A stretch of DNA of 64,000 bases, taken from positions 1 to 64,000 of the forward strand of contig NZ_MECK01000079.1 of NCBI RefSeq assembly GCF_014596465.1, given 5' to 3'. Numbering within the stretch: position 1 is the stretch's first letter; every line of letters starts with the position of its first letter. The translations under genes and the position numbers were made by a program. Under the pieces are notes generated by a model. That model saw nothing but the letters and a program-made list of their open reading frames with translations, made no database searches and was not told the DNA's origin. This stretch comes from Streptomyces sp. CBMA123. Its GTDB lineage: Bacteria; Actinomycetota; Actinomycetes; Streptomycetales; Streptomycetaceae. This document shows positions 44,423 to 52,952 of this stretch, piece by piece.

Positions 44423-45640
44423 TCAGACGGTGGGCGCGGATGCCGGGTCGAGGGTGGTGTCGAGCCAGTCGAAGGTGACCTGCTGGAACCGTGCCATGGC
44501 ACCCATGTGGCAGTGCTCGCCCGCGCCCTCGGCCTCGGAGAGGGTGATCAGGGTGTGGGGGCAGGTCAGTGCGGCCCGGACGCGCTGGGGCTGGCCGCGG
44601 AAGAACTGGTCGTCCTCGGCGTCCAGGACGAGGGTGGGGCAGTCGATGAGGTGGGCGACGCCGTCGAGGGTGTAGTCGACGGTGCGGCGGAGGTAGTCCG
44701 CGACGGAGTCGGCGCCGAACGCCCACACGCCGTTGCGCAGGGCCCAGCGGAGCTGGGTGCTGGCCTGCATGAGCAGGTCCAGGACGGGTTCGGCGAGGTC
44801 GTCGCGCCCGGTCTCGACCCACTCCCGCAGGAACGGCGGCATGAGCCGGGTGTGGGCGTCGTGGTAGTCGTACAGGCCGTCGTCCAGGATCAGGGCGGCC
44901 AGCCGGTGTTCGTGGGCGGCGGCGCGGGCGGTGAGGTAGCCGCCGAGGCTGTAGCCCAGCAGCGCGAGCCGGTCGGGGGCGATCTCGGGGCGGGTGAGCG
45001 CGTAGTCGATCACCGGGGTGACCACGGCCTCCCAGTCCGGGCGGAAGGCCAGGCCCTGCTCGCGGAGGACGGCGCCCTGGCCGGGGCCGTCGTAGGCCAG
45101 CACGTTGTAGCCGCGGCGCAGTGCGGCCGCGCCGATGACGAAGTAGGCCTCCTCCAGGGTGGAGTCGAAGCCGCTGGTGAAGACGACGGTCGGACGGGGG
45201 CGGCCGGAGTCGTCGACGAGGAAGAGGTAGCCGGGCAGGCTGGTGTCCTGGTAGGGGATGCGGACGGCCTCGACGGGGGTGTCCATCAGTGTCGCGGCGG
45301 TCGCGAAGGTCTCGCGGGAGAGCGCGGAGAGGGTCTTGACCTCGGGGTCGTGGGCGGGGTCGTCGCGGCGGTAGAACTCGGCGGTGCGGTAGTAGTTCGA
45401 CGCGCGCAGCAGGGCTTCGCGGGCGCTGACCCGGTGGCCGGCCGTGAGGGCGCGGGTGCCGATGGCGTGGACGCGCTGCGCGGTGTTCTTCCACTCGCGA
45501 AGCCAGGCCTCCTCGTCGCCCTCGCCGACCGTGCGGAGGGTGGTCAGGACCTCGCCCAGGTCGGCGCCGCCGTCGTTGGCGAAGCCGGCCGCGCGCAGCG
45601 CCTCGAAGGAGAACGACTCGTCCTCGTACAGGAATCGCAT
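44423..45640 (-). CDS. Alpha/beta hydrolase (dihydropseudooxynicotine hydrolase/FrsA-like)
   Basis: 405 residues. An N-terminal helical lid (about 1-140) precedes the hydrolase fold. Catalytic triad: Ser in LLGYSLGGYL near 232, Asp in LVLDAEDDQFF near 348, His in GAGEHCHMGA near 380. This size and layout match 2,6-dihydropseudooxynicotine hydrolase and related C-C or ester hydrolases. It is divergent from a TetR gene with two palindromic operators between them, so expression is most likely inducible by its substrate. Substrate unknown. Weak Shine-Dalgarno (GGGGTG). Intact. Confidence 0.82.
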   Translation of the reverse strand: MRFLYEDESFSFEALRAAGFANDGGADLGEVLTTLRTVGEGDEEAWLREWKNTAQRVHAIGTRALTAGHRVSAREALLRASNYYRTAEFYRRDDPAHDPEVKTLSALSRETFATAATLMDTPVEAVRIPYQDTSLPGYLFLVDDSGRPRPTVVFTSGFDSTLEEAYFVIGAAALRRGYNVLAYDGPGQGAVLREQGLAFRPDWEAVVTPVIDYALTRPEIAPDRLALLGYSLGGYLTARAAAHEHRLAALILDDGLYDYHDAHTRLMPPFLREWVETGRDDLAEPVLDLLMQASTQLRWALRNGVWAFGADSVADYLRRTVDYTLDGVAHLIDCPTLVLDAEDDQFFRGQPQRVRAALTCPHTLITLSEAEGAGEHCHMGAMARFQQVTFDWLDTTLDPASAPTV

Positions 45641-45662
45641 GGTGCACCCCGGATCTCTAGTC

Positions 45663-45683
45663 GAGACGGAACGGTTCCGTCTC
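45663..45683. promoter_or_regulatory. TetR operator O1
   Basis: Perfect palindrome: GAGACGGAAC and its exact reverse complement around one central G. Located 23 bases upstream of the hydrolase start. Flanked by CTAGTC on the left. Very likely bound by the divergent TetR protein. Confidence 0.75.
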
Positions 45684-45716
45684 GCCTTCGATGTCGACGA
45701 TAGACCTCTGCTAGAC

Positions 45717-45737
45717 GAGACGCAACCGTTCCGCCTC
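45717..45737. promoter_or_regulatory. TetR operator O2
   Basis: Same palindrome as 45663-45683 with two arm mismatches (GAGACGCAAC / GTTCCGCCTC), centre-to-centre distance 54 bases. Flanked by CTAGAC. It covers the start region of the TetR gene, 16 bases upstream of its ATG. Confidence 0.7.
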
Positions 45738-45752
45738 GTGTAGGTTCGGGGC

Positions 45753-46430
45753 ATGCCCAGCTCCTCCACGCCCCAGCCCCCGGTTCCCGCCCCCGGCTCT
45801 GCCTCCGCCCCGGCCCCCGCCCACGCCCCCGCCCGCGGCCGTACCGCCGGGCGCAGGCTGCCCGGCGGGCCGGTCCTCCAGGACTCGGTGACCGAGGCGA
45901 TCGCCGCCGCGTTCTTCGAGGAACTCGCGGCGGCCGGCTACGCCCGGCTGTCCCTGGAGGCGGTCGCCAAGCGGGCCGGCGCGGGCAAGGCGGCCATCTA
46001 CCGCCGCTGGACCTCCAAGCTGGAGATGACCGTCGACCTGGTCTCCGCCGTCGCCGTCGACGCCTCCGGGAACGCCGACACCGGAACCCTGCGCGGCGAC
46101 GTCCTCGCCTTCCTCACGGAGGTCGCCGACGCGCTGAACCAGCGGCTCCCCGCCAGGATCATCCCCGACCTGATCGCCGAGGGCGGCCGCAACCCCGAAC
46201 TCGCCGAGGCGCTGTTCAGCACCGTCCGCGACACCCGGCGCGGCAAGGCCGCCGAGCTGCTGGAGCGGGCGGTCGGCCGCGGTGAACTCCCCGCCGAGGT
46301 GGATCGGGAGCTCGCGCTCGACCTCCTGGCCGGCCCGCTCTACTGGCGGCTCGCGGTCACCCACACCCCGACCGCCCCCGACTACCTCGACCGCCTCACC
46401 GACAAGCTGCTCGCCGCCTTCAGCGCCTGA
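45753..46430 (+). CDS. TetR family transcriptional repressor
   Basis: 225 residues. The first ~40 residues are Pro/Ala-rich (a disordered tail), then the TetR helix-turn-helix: AIAAAFFEELAAAGYARLSLEAVAKRAGAGKAAIYRRWTSK. The C-terminal ligand domain resembles TetR_C_16/C_11 with LPARIIPDLIAEGGRNPELAEAL. Divergent from the alpha/beta hydrolase with operators O1 and O2 between; the classic repressor-target arrangement. ATG at 45753; an internal start past the proline tail is possible. The stop codon lies in the first unit of a 19-bp tandem repeat. Confidence 0.88.
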   Translation: MPSSSTPQPPVPAPGSASAPAPAHAPARGRTAGRRLPGGPVLQDSVTEAIAAAFFEELAAAGYARLSLEAVAKRAGAGKAAIYRRWTSKLEMTVDLVSAVAVDASGNADTGTLRGDVLAFLTEVADALNQRLPARIIPDLIAEGGRNPELAEALFSTVRDTRRGKAAELLERAVGRGELPAEVDRELALDLLAGPLYWRLAVTHTPTAPDYLDRLTDKLLAAFSA

Positions 46431-46517
46431 CGCCTGGTCCAGAGCCTGACGTCTCGTCCAGGGCCTGGCGTCTTGTCCAGGGCCTGGCACCTCGTCCAGG
46501 GCCCGACGCCCGGCTCC
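46422..46517. repeat. 19-bp tandem repeat across the TetR stop codon
   Basis: Four units of 19 bases (46422, 46441, 46460, 46479) of the type AGGGCCTGGCGTCTTGTCC plus a diverged fifth (46498-46517). The first unit includes the last codons and TGA of the TetR gene. Confidence 0.75.
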
Positions 46518-46603
46518 GGGCGCCGCGAAAAACCGTTTGGCGGACCCCGGCGGCCGGTGCTACCTTTCCGGAGGCCGTGCGAGAGAACAAGGAGGTGGTA
46601 CCC

Positions 46604-46657
46604 GTGAACGCGATATCGACATGGGTGCTTCCCTCCGGGGTCACGGTCGGGCGATAG
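46604..46657 (+). CDS. Possible 17-residue leader peptide
   Basis: A perfect AAGGAGGT sits 7 bases before GTG at 46604, which opens VNAISTWVLPSGVTVGR and stops with TAG at 46655. This is the strongest ribosome site in the area yet no longer frame follows. A promoter candidate (TTGGCG, 18 bases, TACCTT) lies upstream. The next gene starts 45 bases after its stop. It may be a short regulatory leader or a small protein; no attenuator hairpin was clearly seen. Confidence 0.4.
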   Translation: MNAISTWVLPSGVTVGR

Positions 46658-46701
46658 GTCGTCCGGGAGCGCCTTCACGAGCACTCCCGAAAGGCACGAC
46701 C

Positions 46702-47421
46702 ATGCACTTCACTTCCGAGCTGCGCCACGGCAACGGCGTCCTCGAACGCGACTTCACCCTCGGCGAGATCCCCGGCACCCTCTGGACGCCCGAGGCTGCC
46801 CCCGCTCCGCTGATCCTGATGGCCCACAACAACGGCCTGCCCCGGCACGAGCCCCGGCTGGTCGCCCGGGCCCGGTACACCGCGGCGCAGGGCTACGCGC
46901 TGGTGACCATCGACGCCCCCGACTGCGGCGAACGCCCCCGGTCCGCCGCCACCGACCAGACCCGCGCCGAGCTGCGCCGGGCGATGCAGGCCGGCGAACC
47001 GGTCGACGAGATCTTCGAGTCCCTCGTCGGCCCGCTGGTCGACAACGCCGCCCCGGAGTGGCTCAGCACCCTGGACGCCGTCCTCGAACTGCCCGGGATC
47101 GGCGGTCCGGTCGGGTACTCGGGGTGGACCGCCCTCGGCATCCGGCTGGCGGCGACCGAACCGCGCATCGCGGCCGCCGGCCTCTTCGCCGGGGGCTACG
47201 TGCCCCGCGCCCTGCGCGAGGAGGCCCGGCAGGTCACCGTTCCGCTGCTGTTCCTGCTGCAGTGGGACGACGAGGGGAACCCCCGGCAGCGGGCCCTGGA
47301 CCTCTTCGACGCCTTCGGCAGCACGGAGAAGACGATGCACGCCAACATGGGCGGGCACGTCGGCACTCCGTGGTTCGAGCAGGAGGACGGGGGCCGGTTC
47401 TACGACCGGCATCTGAGGTGA
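46702..47421 (+). CDS. Alpha/beta hydrolase (dienelactone hydrolase-like)
   Basis: 239 residues. LILMAHNNGLPRHEP is the oxyanion-hole region, YALVTIDAPDCGER the second strand, and the nucleophile elbow reads GPVGYSGWTALGI near 135, with Ser in GYSGW. The Asp and His are probably in LFLLQWDDEGNPRQRA and HANMGGHVGTP. Conserved in actinomycetes as a small esterase/dienelactone-hydrolase-like family; the substrate is unknown. Start ATG at 46702 after GAAAGG. Ends before a strong terminator shared with the glycosyltransferase gene. Confidence 0.78.
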   Translation: MHFTSELRHGNGVLERDFTLGEIPGTLWTPEAAPAPLILMAHNNGLPRHEPRLVARARYTAAQGYALVTIDAPDCGERPRSAATDQTRAELRRAMQAGEPVDEIFESLVGPLVDNAAPEWLSTLDAVLELPGIGGPVGYSGWTALGIRLAATEPRIAAAGLFAGGYVPRALREEARQVTVPLLFLLQWDDEGNPRQRALDLFDAFGSTEKTMHANMGGHVGTPWFEQEDGGRFYDRHLR

Positions 47422-47470
47422 GGCCGGGTCGTCAGGCCGACGCCGGATCGTAGAGCGCGTACGTGATGAC

Positions 47471-47506
47471 GTCCGCCACCGCCCGGAAGCACGGGCGGTG
47501 GCGGAC
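47471..47506. terminator. Bidirectional terminator
   Basis: GTCCGCCACCGCCCG (47471-47485) and its exact complement (47492-47506) form a 15-bp stem with 6-base loop GAAGCA. It lies between the convergent hydrolase and glycosyltransferase genes and can serve both. Confidence 0.75.
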
Positions 47507-47529
47507 GCCTGCTCGGACCGTGAGCCTGG

Positions 47530-48699
47530 TCAGACCAGCGCGGCCTCGACCAGGTCGGCGGCCCTGGGCGCGCCGGCGCCCGCGCGGACCTCCGCGCTCA
47601 GCTCGGCCAGCCGGGCCGCCACCGCCGGGTCGGTGGTCAGCTCCAGCACGGCGGAGCGAAGAGCGGCGGGGGTGGCGAGGGCGGTGTCCAGCCGGCGTGC
47701 GACGCCGAGTTCGACCAGCCGGTCGGCGTTCTCGAACTGGTCGGCGGCCTGCGGCACCGCGACCATGGGCAGCCCGCAGTACAGGCCCTCGCTGCACCCG
47801 CCCATCCCGGCGTGGGTGATGAACGCGTCGGCCTGCTGGAGCACCGCGAACTGGGGCACCCACGCGTGCACTTCGACGTTGGCCGGGATCGGGCCCAGCT
47901 CGGCCTGGTCGGTCGCACTGCCGACCTGGAGCACGACGTGCCAGCCGGGCAGATCGCCGAAGGCCTCCAGGCACGCGCGGTAGAAGGCGGGCTGGTGGGT
48001 GAAGGCGGAGCCGAGGGAGACCAGCAGCACCTTCCCCGCGTCCTGCGGCCGGGTCCAACTCCCCTGGTGCTCCCGGTTGTCGAGGCAGGGCCCGGCGAAG
48101 GAGAAGACCTCCGGGTCGACCTGGTCGATCCGGGACTGGAGCGCCCGCGGGATCAGCGAGATCCCGCGGTCCGGCTTCAGCATGTACGTGAAGATGTCGC
48201 GGGGCGGTACCCCGTTGTCGGCCAGCCACTGCGCGAAGCGCTCCGGAACGCCCTCCGCCTCCAGGGTCTTCATGACCGTCCGGTACGGCTCCGCGTCGGG
48301 GTTCGGCGGGGCGACCCTGGACGGCGAGATCAGCAGGGACGGCACGCCCCAGCCATCGGCCAGGACCCGCCCCGCGTACGCCATGAAGTCGTACAGGACG
48401 AGGTCGGGCCGGTCGTCCTGGAACGCCTCCCGGAGACGGGGCAGCATCGCCTGCGCCTCCCCGAAGATCATGCCGTGCACATTGGTCCCGGGGGCGACCG
48501 CTCCCTGGAGGACCGTCAGGCCCGTGTCATGGGGTACGAACCGGGCTCCGGTGGCCTCGATCTGCTCGGCGAACGACGGGTCGTTGACATAGCTGACCCG
48601 GTGGCCACGGGTGACCAGCTCCCGGATCAGGTCCAGGCTGGGATTGACGTGGCCGTGTGCCGGGATGTTCACCATGGCGATGTGTGCTGGGCGGGGCAT
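47530..48699 (-). CDS. Macrolide-type glycosyltransferase (OleD/Mgt family)
   Basis: 389 residues, GT1 fold. N-terminal HIAMVNIPAHGHVNPSLDLI matches macrolide glycosyltransferases; the donor-binding C-terminal part shows WVPQFAVLQQADAFITHAGMGGCSEGLYCGLPMVAVPQAADQFENADRL, the typical UDP-sugar motif (HxGxxSxxEGL, then DQ). Members such as OleD and MgtA inactivate macrolides by glucosylation, giving self- or cross-resistance. No macrolide cluster is visible here, so the acceptor may be another phenolic or polyketide compound. Start ATG at 48699 after AGAGGA. Intact. Confidence 0.88.
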   Translation of the reverse strand: MPRPAHIAMVNIPAHGHVNPSLDLIRELVTRGHRVSYVNDPSFAEQIEATGARFVPHDTGLTVLQGAVAPGTNVHGMIFGEAQAMLPRLREAFQDDRPDLVLYDFMAYAGRVLADGWGVPSLLISPSRVAPPNPDAEPYRTVMKTLEAEGVPERFAQWLADNGVPPRDIFTYMLKPDRGISLIPRALQSRIDQVDPEVFSFAGPCLDNREHQGSWTRPQDAGKVLLVSLGSAFTHQPAFYRACLEAFGDLPGWHVVLQVGSATDQAELGPIPANVEVHAWVPQFAVLQQADAFITHAGMGGCSEGLYCGLPMVAVPQAADQFENADRLVELGVARRLDTALATPAALRSAVLELTTDPAVAARLAELSAEVRAGAGAPRAADLVEAALV

Positions 48700-48792
48700 G
48701 TCGCATCCTCTTCTCGTACGTCGTCAGAATCCTGCGCGCCGGGTTCTGACGTTACGTCAAGTCGTCTGCCGGGTGACGGGTAGGGTGGCGGA

Positions 48793-48985
48793 ATGGACGA
48801 GTCCGCGGTGCCTCCCGAGCCGGGACCTGGATGAGACGCAGGAGTTCTACGGCCGCCTCGGCTTCGCGCCCCGCGGCCGCTGGGACGGGCCGGACGGCCA
48901 CCTGATCGTCGTCCGCGGCACCGTGGAACTCCGCTTCCGCCCTGAGCCGGGGGTGAATCCTCTCGCCACCGCGGGCAGTTGCCGC
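48793..48985 (+). pseudogene. VOC/bleomycin-resistance-like protein remnant
   Basis: From RDLDETQEFYGRLGFAPRGR to GTVELRFRPEPGVNPLATAG the sequence matches the N-terminal half of glyoxalase/bleomycin-resistance (VOC) proteins. The ATG at 48793 opens a different frame (1-base indel in GCGGTGCC), and similarity stops at about 48985, where the antisense end of the XRE gene begins. Only one of the two beta-alpha-beta modules survives, so it is non-functional. Confidence 0.6.
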
Positions 48986-49390
48986 TCAGCCGGCCGGGTG
49001 GGGCCCGGGGGTCGGGTCCGGCTGCCGGAAGGCCGGACGGAAGGGGGGCGAGCCGGCCGCGGTGCGGTAGGCGTCGCGCCAGGGGCCGGGGTCCGCGCCG
49101 AGGGCCTGGACGATGTCCGCGAGCAGTTCGACGTCCAGGCGTCGGCGTCCGCTGCGGAAGCAGTCGTACACCGTGATCCGTCCTGGTGTGCGCTCCTCCG
49201 CCGGGACGCCGCGAGCCGCCCGGGCGGAGCTGATCCGTCGGACGATGGTCGAGAAGGACGGACTGCCGGCCTCCTCCCGGAGCAGGGTGAGGAACTCGGC
49301 CAGTTCGTCCAGGGAGTGTGAACGGGTCGGTGCCGTCGAGGGGCCGGCTTCGGCTGCCCGGCAGGTGCACGGGATCGCCGCCGTGCGCAT
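48986..49390 (-). CDS. XRE-type helix-turn-helix protein (possibly truncated)
   Basis: 134 residues from ATG 49390 (an upstream TTG is possible). Core LDELAEFLTLLREEAGSPSFSTIVRRI, then RITVYDCFRSGRRRLDVELLADIVQALGADPGPWRDAYR, resembles the DNA-binding front of AfsR-like or XRE-NB-ARC regulators in Streptomyces, which normally go on with an ATPase/TPR part. Here the frame ends after a Pro-rich tail (DPTPGPHPAG) at the border with the VOC remnant. So either a short HTH protein or a 3'-truncated large regulator. Function not known. Confidence 0.55.
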   Translation of the reverse strand: MRTAAIPCTCRAAEAGPSTAPTRSHSLDELAEFLTLLREEAGSPSFSTIVRRISSARAARGVPAEERTPGRITVYDCFRSGRRRLDVELLADIVQALGADPGPWRDAYRTAAGSPPFRPAFRQPDPTPGPHPAG

Positions 49391-49611
49391 GGGTGACCTG
49401 GTCAAAACTCCGTCCTCCCTACGCCGGGCCTGCGTGAACAGCCTCTGTGTGCCGGGGGGTTGATGTCAACTGATGTGAATCATCTGGCGGGATCCATACA
49501 CCCTCGCTTGTTCGGGATCGTTCGGAATGCTGCCCAAGTTCGCACCCGTATTGCCAGGATGGCGGCTCCCAGCAGATGTGACTGACGTCAGAGAGGGAGG
49601 TGTCGGACCTC

Positions 49612-50184
49612 ATGAAGTCCGCCCGAAAGATCATCTCGGCCCTGGCACTCGCGATCGGCCTGAGCGTCTCGTTGCCGGCCGCCGCCGCCCAGGCGGACCC
49701 GGCGAACCCGCAGCCCTACGCCTACGGCTACCTCGCGGCGCTCGCCCGCCCGGCCGGCGGCGGCCCCAACGGCACCTACTACTGCATGGACGAGTACCGG
49801 CAGACCAACGGCGACGGCCGGCCGGTCGTGCTCCGCCCGTGCGACGGCGCCTGGAACCAGTTCTGGTTCGTCGCGGAGGACGGCCTCATCCACAGCACCA
49901 ACGACGGCCGGTGTCTGTGGGGCCACGTTCCGAGCGGCCCGTCCGACAGCCCGGGGGCCAAGGCTGTGGGGTGCAACGCGGGTGACCCCAACCAGCGGTG
50001 GACGTTCAACACCGACCGCAGCGTGTGCAACGCCGTCGGCGCCTGCCTGACCTACGTCGGTAACCAGGGCCCGAGGTCCTCCTACGCGCTCTGGACGCTG
50101 GGGCGCAACGCCGGGGCGGGGGCGACCCAGGAGTTCGACTGGCACCACTCCGACAGCGACCGCCCGATCAACCCCAAGATCTAG
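49612..50184 (+). CDS. Secreted ricin B-like lectin-domain protein
   Basis: 190 residues. Signal peptide with KSARKIISALALAIGLSVSLPAAAAQA and cleavage near residue 28. The mature protein has one beta-trefoil-like unit with QxW-type motifs NQFWFVAEDG and NQRWTFNTD and paired cysteines (YYCMDEY, RPCDGAW, RCLWGH, GCNAGD, VCNAVGACLTY). It probably binds carbohydrate outside the cell. The start ATG 49612 follows GGGAGGTG; GTG at 49600 would add four residues. A terminator hairpin (50200-50243) closes the transcript. Confidence 0.75.
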   Translation: MKSARKIISALALAIGLSVSLPAAAAQADPANPQPYAYGYLAALARPAGGGPNGTYYCMDEYRQTNGDGRPVVLRPCDGAWNQFWFVAEDGLIHSTNDGRCLWGHVPSGPSDSPGAKAVGCNAGDPNQRWTFNTDRSVCNAVGACLTYVGNQGPRSSYALWTLGRNAGAGATQEFDWHHSDSDRPINPKI

Positions 50185-50199
50185 CCGGCTCATGAGGAT

Positions 50200-50243
50200 C
50201 CTGGGTGCCGGCCCCGACGTGAGTGGTGGGGCCGGCACCCAGG
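50200..50243 (+). terminator. Terminator after the ricin-like gene
   Basis: CCTGGGTGCCGGCCCC (50200-50215) pairs perfectly with 50228-50243; 16-bp stem, 12-base loop. It begins 15 bases after the stop codon. Confidence 0.75.
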
Positions 50244-50381
50244 TTCGTCCACCGAGGCAACAGCCGACCCGCTGCTGCGGCACCGTCAAGAGGAGCACCT
50301 GACACCCCGCCCGGGCCGTCGCGGGACCGAGGGGTCGACCGACCCGGGGCCGGACAGCCCCTCGGCACGCCCTCCGTGGGC

Positions 50382-51251
50382 CTACTGACGCTGCCCGGAG
50401 AGCCGACGGAAGTCCGGGTGGGTGCGCAGGAGTTCGGGGTAGGTGCCGGCGGCGGAGGTGGTGCCGTCGGCGAGCATGACGACACTGTCGGCGGCCTCGA
50501 TGGTGGACATCCGGTGGGCGATGACGAGGAGGGCGCACTCCTTGCGGAGGCTGTGCATGGTGACGGTCAGGGCGGCCTCGTTGGCCGGGTCCAGGTGGGC
50601 GGTGGGTTCGTCCAGCAGCAGCAGTCGGGGGCGGGCGAGGACGGCGCGGGCGATGGCGATCCGCTGCCGTTCGCCGCTGGAGAGCCGGACGCCGCGTTCG
50701 CCGACCTCGGTGTCGAGGCCCTCCGGCAGGCGGTCCACCTTCCGGGTGAGGTTGACGAGGTCGAGGACCTGCCAGAGCCGTTCGTCGGTGGCCTCCGGGG
50801 CGGCGTAGCAGAGGTTGTCCCGCAGGGTGCCGTGCAGGAGGGGGCAGTGCTGTTCGACCCAGGCGATGTGGGAGCGCCATTCGGCGAGGCCGAGGTCGGC
50901 GGCGGGCCGTCCGTCGATCCGGAGGGTGCCGCTCCAGGGCTCGTAGAACCGGTTGATCAGGGCGAAGGTGGTCGACTTGCCGGCCCCGGACGGGCCGACC
51001 AGCGCCACGAGGGCGTGCGGGGGCACGGTGAGGGAGAGCCCCTGGAGGACGGGTGCGTCGGGGCGGTAGCCGAACCGGAGGTCGCGGATCTCCAGTGCGG
51101 GTGCGGGTGCGGGTGCGGGTGCGGGGGCCGTGGTCGGCCTCGGCGACGGGGCGGCACGTCGGATCGCGGCGGGGGCGCTGTCCTCGACGGGCAGCGCGTG
51201 GACCTCCCGGATGCGTTCGGCGGAGCCCTTGGCCCGGTTCACCGAGGCGAT
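50382..51251 (-). pseudogene. ABC exporter ATPase domain, transmembrane part lost
   Basis: The nucleotide-binding domain is complete: Walker A GPSGAGKSTT, Q-loop WVEQHCPLL, signature LSSGERQRIAIARA, Walker B RLLLLDEPTAHLD, H-loop VIAHRM. Before it come only the end of the last membrane helix linker (VNRAKGSAERIREVHALP) and an Ala-Pro repeat. In intact exporters about 300 residues of membrane domain precede this. At about 51255 similarity stops, so the 5' half of the gene is gone. The remaining frame has no ribosome site. Original substrate unknown. Confidence 0.7.
51095..51124. repeat. GTGCGG hexamer repeat (5 units)
   Basis: Five perfect units; on the minus strand they encode Ala-Pro repeats in the linker before the ABC ATPase domain. 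Comparable to the GTGAGC repeat in the P450 gene. Confidence 0.75.
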
Positions 51252-51605
51252 GGGAAAGGTGAACGGGGGCCGGGGAAGCCGTTCGCAGCCTCGAAATGGA
51301 TTCTCATCTGCTTTACCGGGGAGTGTAGTTCTCTCTCCCGTCCGGATTCCGTCATGAAACTTCGACGTGTACCTACGTACGGCATTGTCGTCCCCTCGTT
51401 CGGGGCCGTCCGGCCGACTTCAGGGCAGCACCCGCCAGGTGGGCTCCAACGGCAGGACGTGTCCGACCAGCGTCTCGACGTCGGCCGCGTGGGCCCGGAG
51501 GGGCCGCTTGGTGGGCCTGTGACGAAACGGTCATGTTGCGGTGGAAGCGCGCTGATACCGGCTTCCTAGCGTGGCGACGCCTTGATGTCGTTCGAAGGAG
51601 TTGCC
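51252..51605. other. Intergenic stretch between truncated ABC gene and DUF418 gene
   Basis: About 350 bases. No full gene. A short leftward frame ending at 51420 (PLRAHAADVETLVGHVLPLE, then PTWRVLP) looks like the tail of a lost gene. The rightward promoter of the next gene probably lies at 51540-51580 (TTCCTAGCG as -10-like). Lower G+C around 51290-51370. Confidence 0.35.
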
Positions 51606-52952
51606 GTGATCACCGAGCCGTTGGCGGAACGGACCACGAGGGCCGTCCGGCGTCGTGCTGTGGAGGGGAAGCGGGCCTCGCGTGGTCGCCTGGTGGCGGT
51701 CGACGTGCTGCGGGCCCTGGCGGTGTTCGGGATGGTGTGGATGCACTTCGTGCCGACCGGCTGGCTGGAGCCGACACCGCCCGGGCAGGCCTGGCCCGGG
51801 GTGCTGGAGTGGCTGAACGGATTCCTGGACACCCGCGCCCGCAGCGTGTTCTTCCTGCTGGCGGGTGTGTCGGTCGCGCTGATGACCGGCGGTGCCCGGT
51901 CGTTCGCCGGGGCGGCGATGCGGCGGGCGCGGGGGCGGATCGCCGTGCGGGCCGGGGTGCTGTTGCTGCTGGGCCTGGCACTTGAGCAGGTGTCGGGGAA
52001 GGGCAACATCATCACCGCCTACACCGGGTGGCTGCTCTTCCTGCTGCCGTGGACGCGCGTGCGGGCGCGCCTGCTGTTCGCCGCGGCGGGGGTGTGCGCG
52101 GTGGCCGCGCCGGTGTTCCAGATCCTGCGGGCGAACCAGGGCCGGGACTGGGGCTTCCTGCCGCCGGTCGGGCCCGGCGCGCCGGAGCTGCCGCAGGGCC
52201 TGGCGGTGCTCGTGCACCCCGGCGAGTGGCCGGCGGTGTTCCAGTCGTACCTGTTCAACGTGGACACGTTCTACGCGCTGCCCCTGCTGCTGGCGGGCCT
52301 GGCGATCGGCCGGCTGGACCTGGGCGAGCGCGCGGTGCGAGTGCGCATGGCGGTCACCGGCGCCGGGATCGCCGTCGGCGGCTGGCTGGCCTCCTGGCTG
52401 ACGCTCGGTCCGCTGGGGCTGGGTGCGGCGATCGACCGGTTCCAGGGCGAGCTGATGGCGCCCCCGCCGATGCCGCCCGTCCCGGTGGGCGCCGACGGTG
52501 CGCTCCCGGACGTGCCGCCGGCGCTGCCCGAGCCGCCGCCGATGCCGAAGGTGCCCTGGGCGGAGCTGTGGGCGATGTCCAAGCCGGGCCCGGGCATCGC
52601 CGAGTACAGCGCGCTGCAGATCGTCTGGATGATCGGGGTGTCCCTCGCGTTGCTGGGCGGACTGCTCCTGCTGACGGACCGGCGGGTCTGGCAGCGGGTG
52701 CTGTGGCCACTGGCCGCGATGGGCTCGATGGCGATGACCTGGTACTTCGTCCAGGACGTGATCACCAGCCGCTTCCTCGGTACGGGCCCCGGCGGCTTCG
52801 GCCACGCACCGCAATCGCTGGTCCCGTACCTGCTGTTCGCGGTGGCGGCACTGGCCGGCTCGGTGCTGTGGCGGCGTTTCTTCCGCCGCGGCCCGCTGGA
52901 GGCCCTGGTCCACCGGGTGACTACCGCGGTGGTGCCTCGCCGCGACGGCTGA
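51606..52952 (+). CDS. DUF418/DUF1624-type multi-span membrane protein
   Basis: 448 residues. The start GTG 51606 follows GAAGGAG. RLVAVDVLRALAVFGMVWMHF near residue 25 is the signature of the HGSNAT-like/DUF418 family; 9-10 hydrophobic segments follow. A Pro-rich loop (APPPMPPVPVG, LPEPPPMPKVPW) lies near residues 280-315, and the last segment ends in a basic tail. Family members are proposed membrane acyltransferases for sugars or cell-wall glycans. The acceptor is unknown. Ends in a 14-bp tandem repeat and a strong terminator. Confidence 0.75.
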   Translation: MITEPLAERTTRAVRRRAVEGKRASRGRLVAVDVLRALAVFGMVWMHFVPTGWLEPTPPGQAWPGVLEWLNGFLDTRARSVFFLLAGVSVALMTGGARSFAGAAMRRARGRIAVRAGVLLLLGLALEQVSGKGNIITAYTGWLLFLLPWTRVRARLLFAAAGVCAVAAPVFQILRANQGRDWGFLPPVGPGAPELPQGLAVLVHPGEWPAVFQSYLFNVDTFYALPLLLAGLAIGRLDLGERAVRVRMAVTGAGIAVGGWLASWLTLGPLGLGAAIDRFQGELMAPPPMPPVPVGADGALPDVPPALPEPPPMPKVPWAELWAMSKPGPGIAEYSALQIVWMIGVSLALLGGLLLLTDRRVWQRVLWPLAAMGSMAMTWYFVQDVITSRFLGTGPGGFGHAPQSLVPYLLFAVAALAGSVLWRRFFRRGPLEALVHRVTTAVVPRRDG

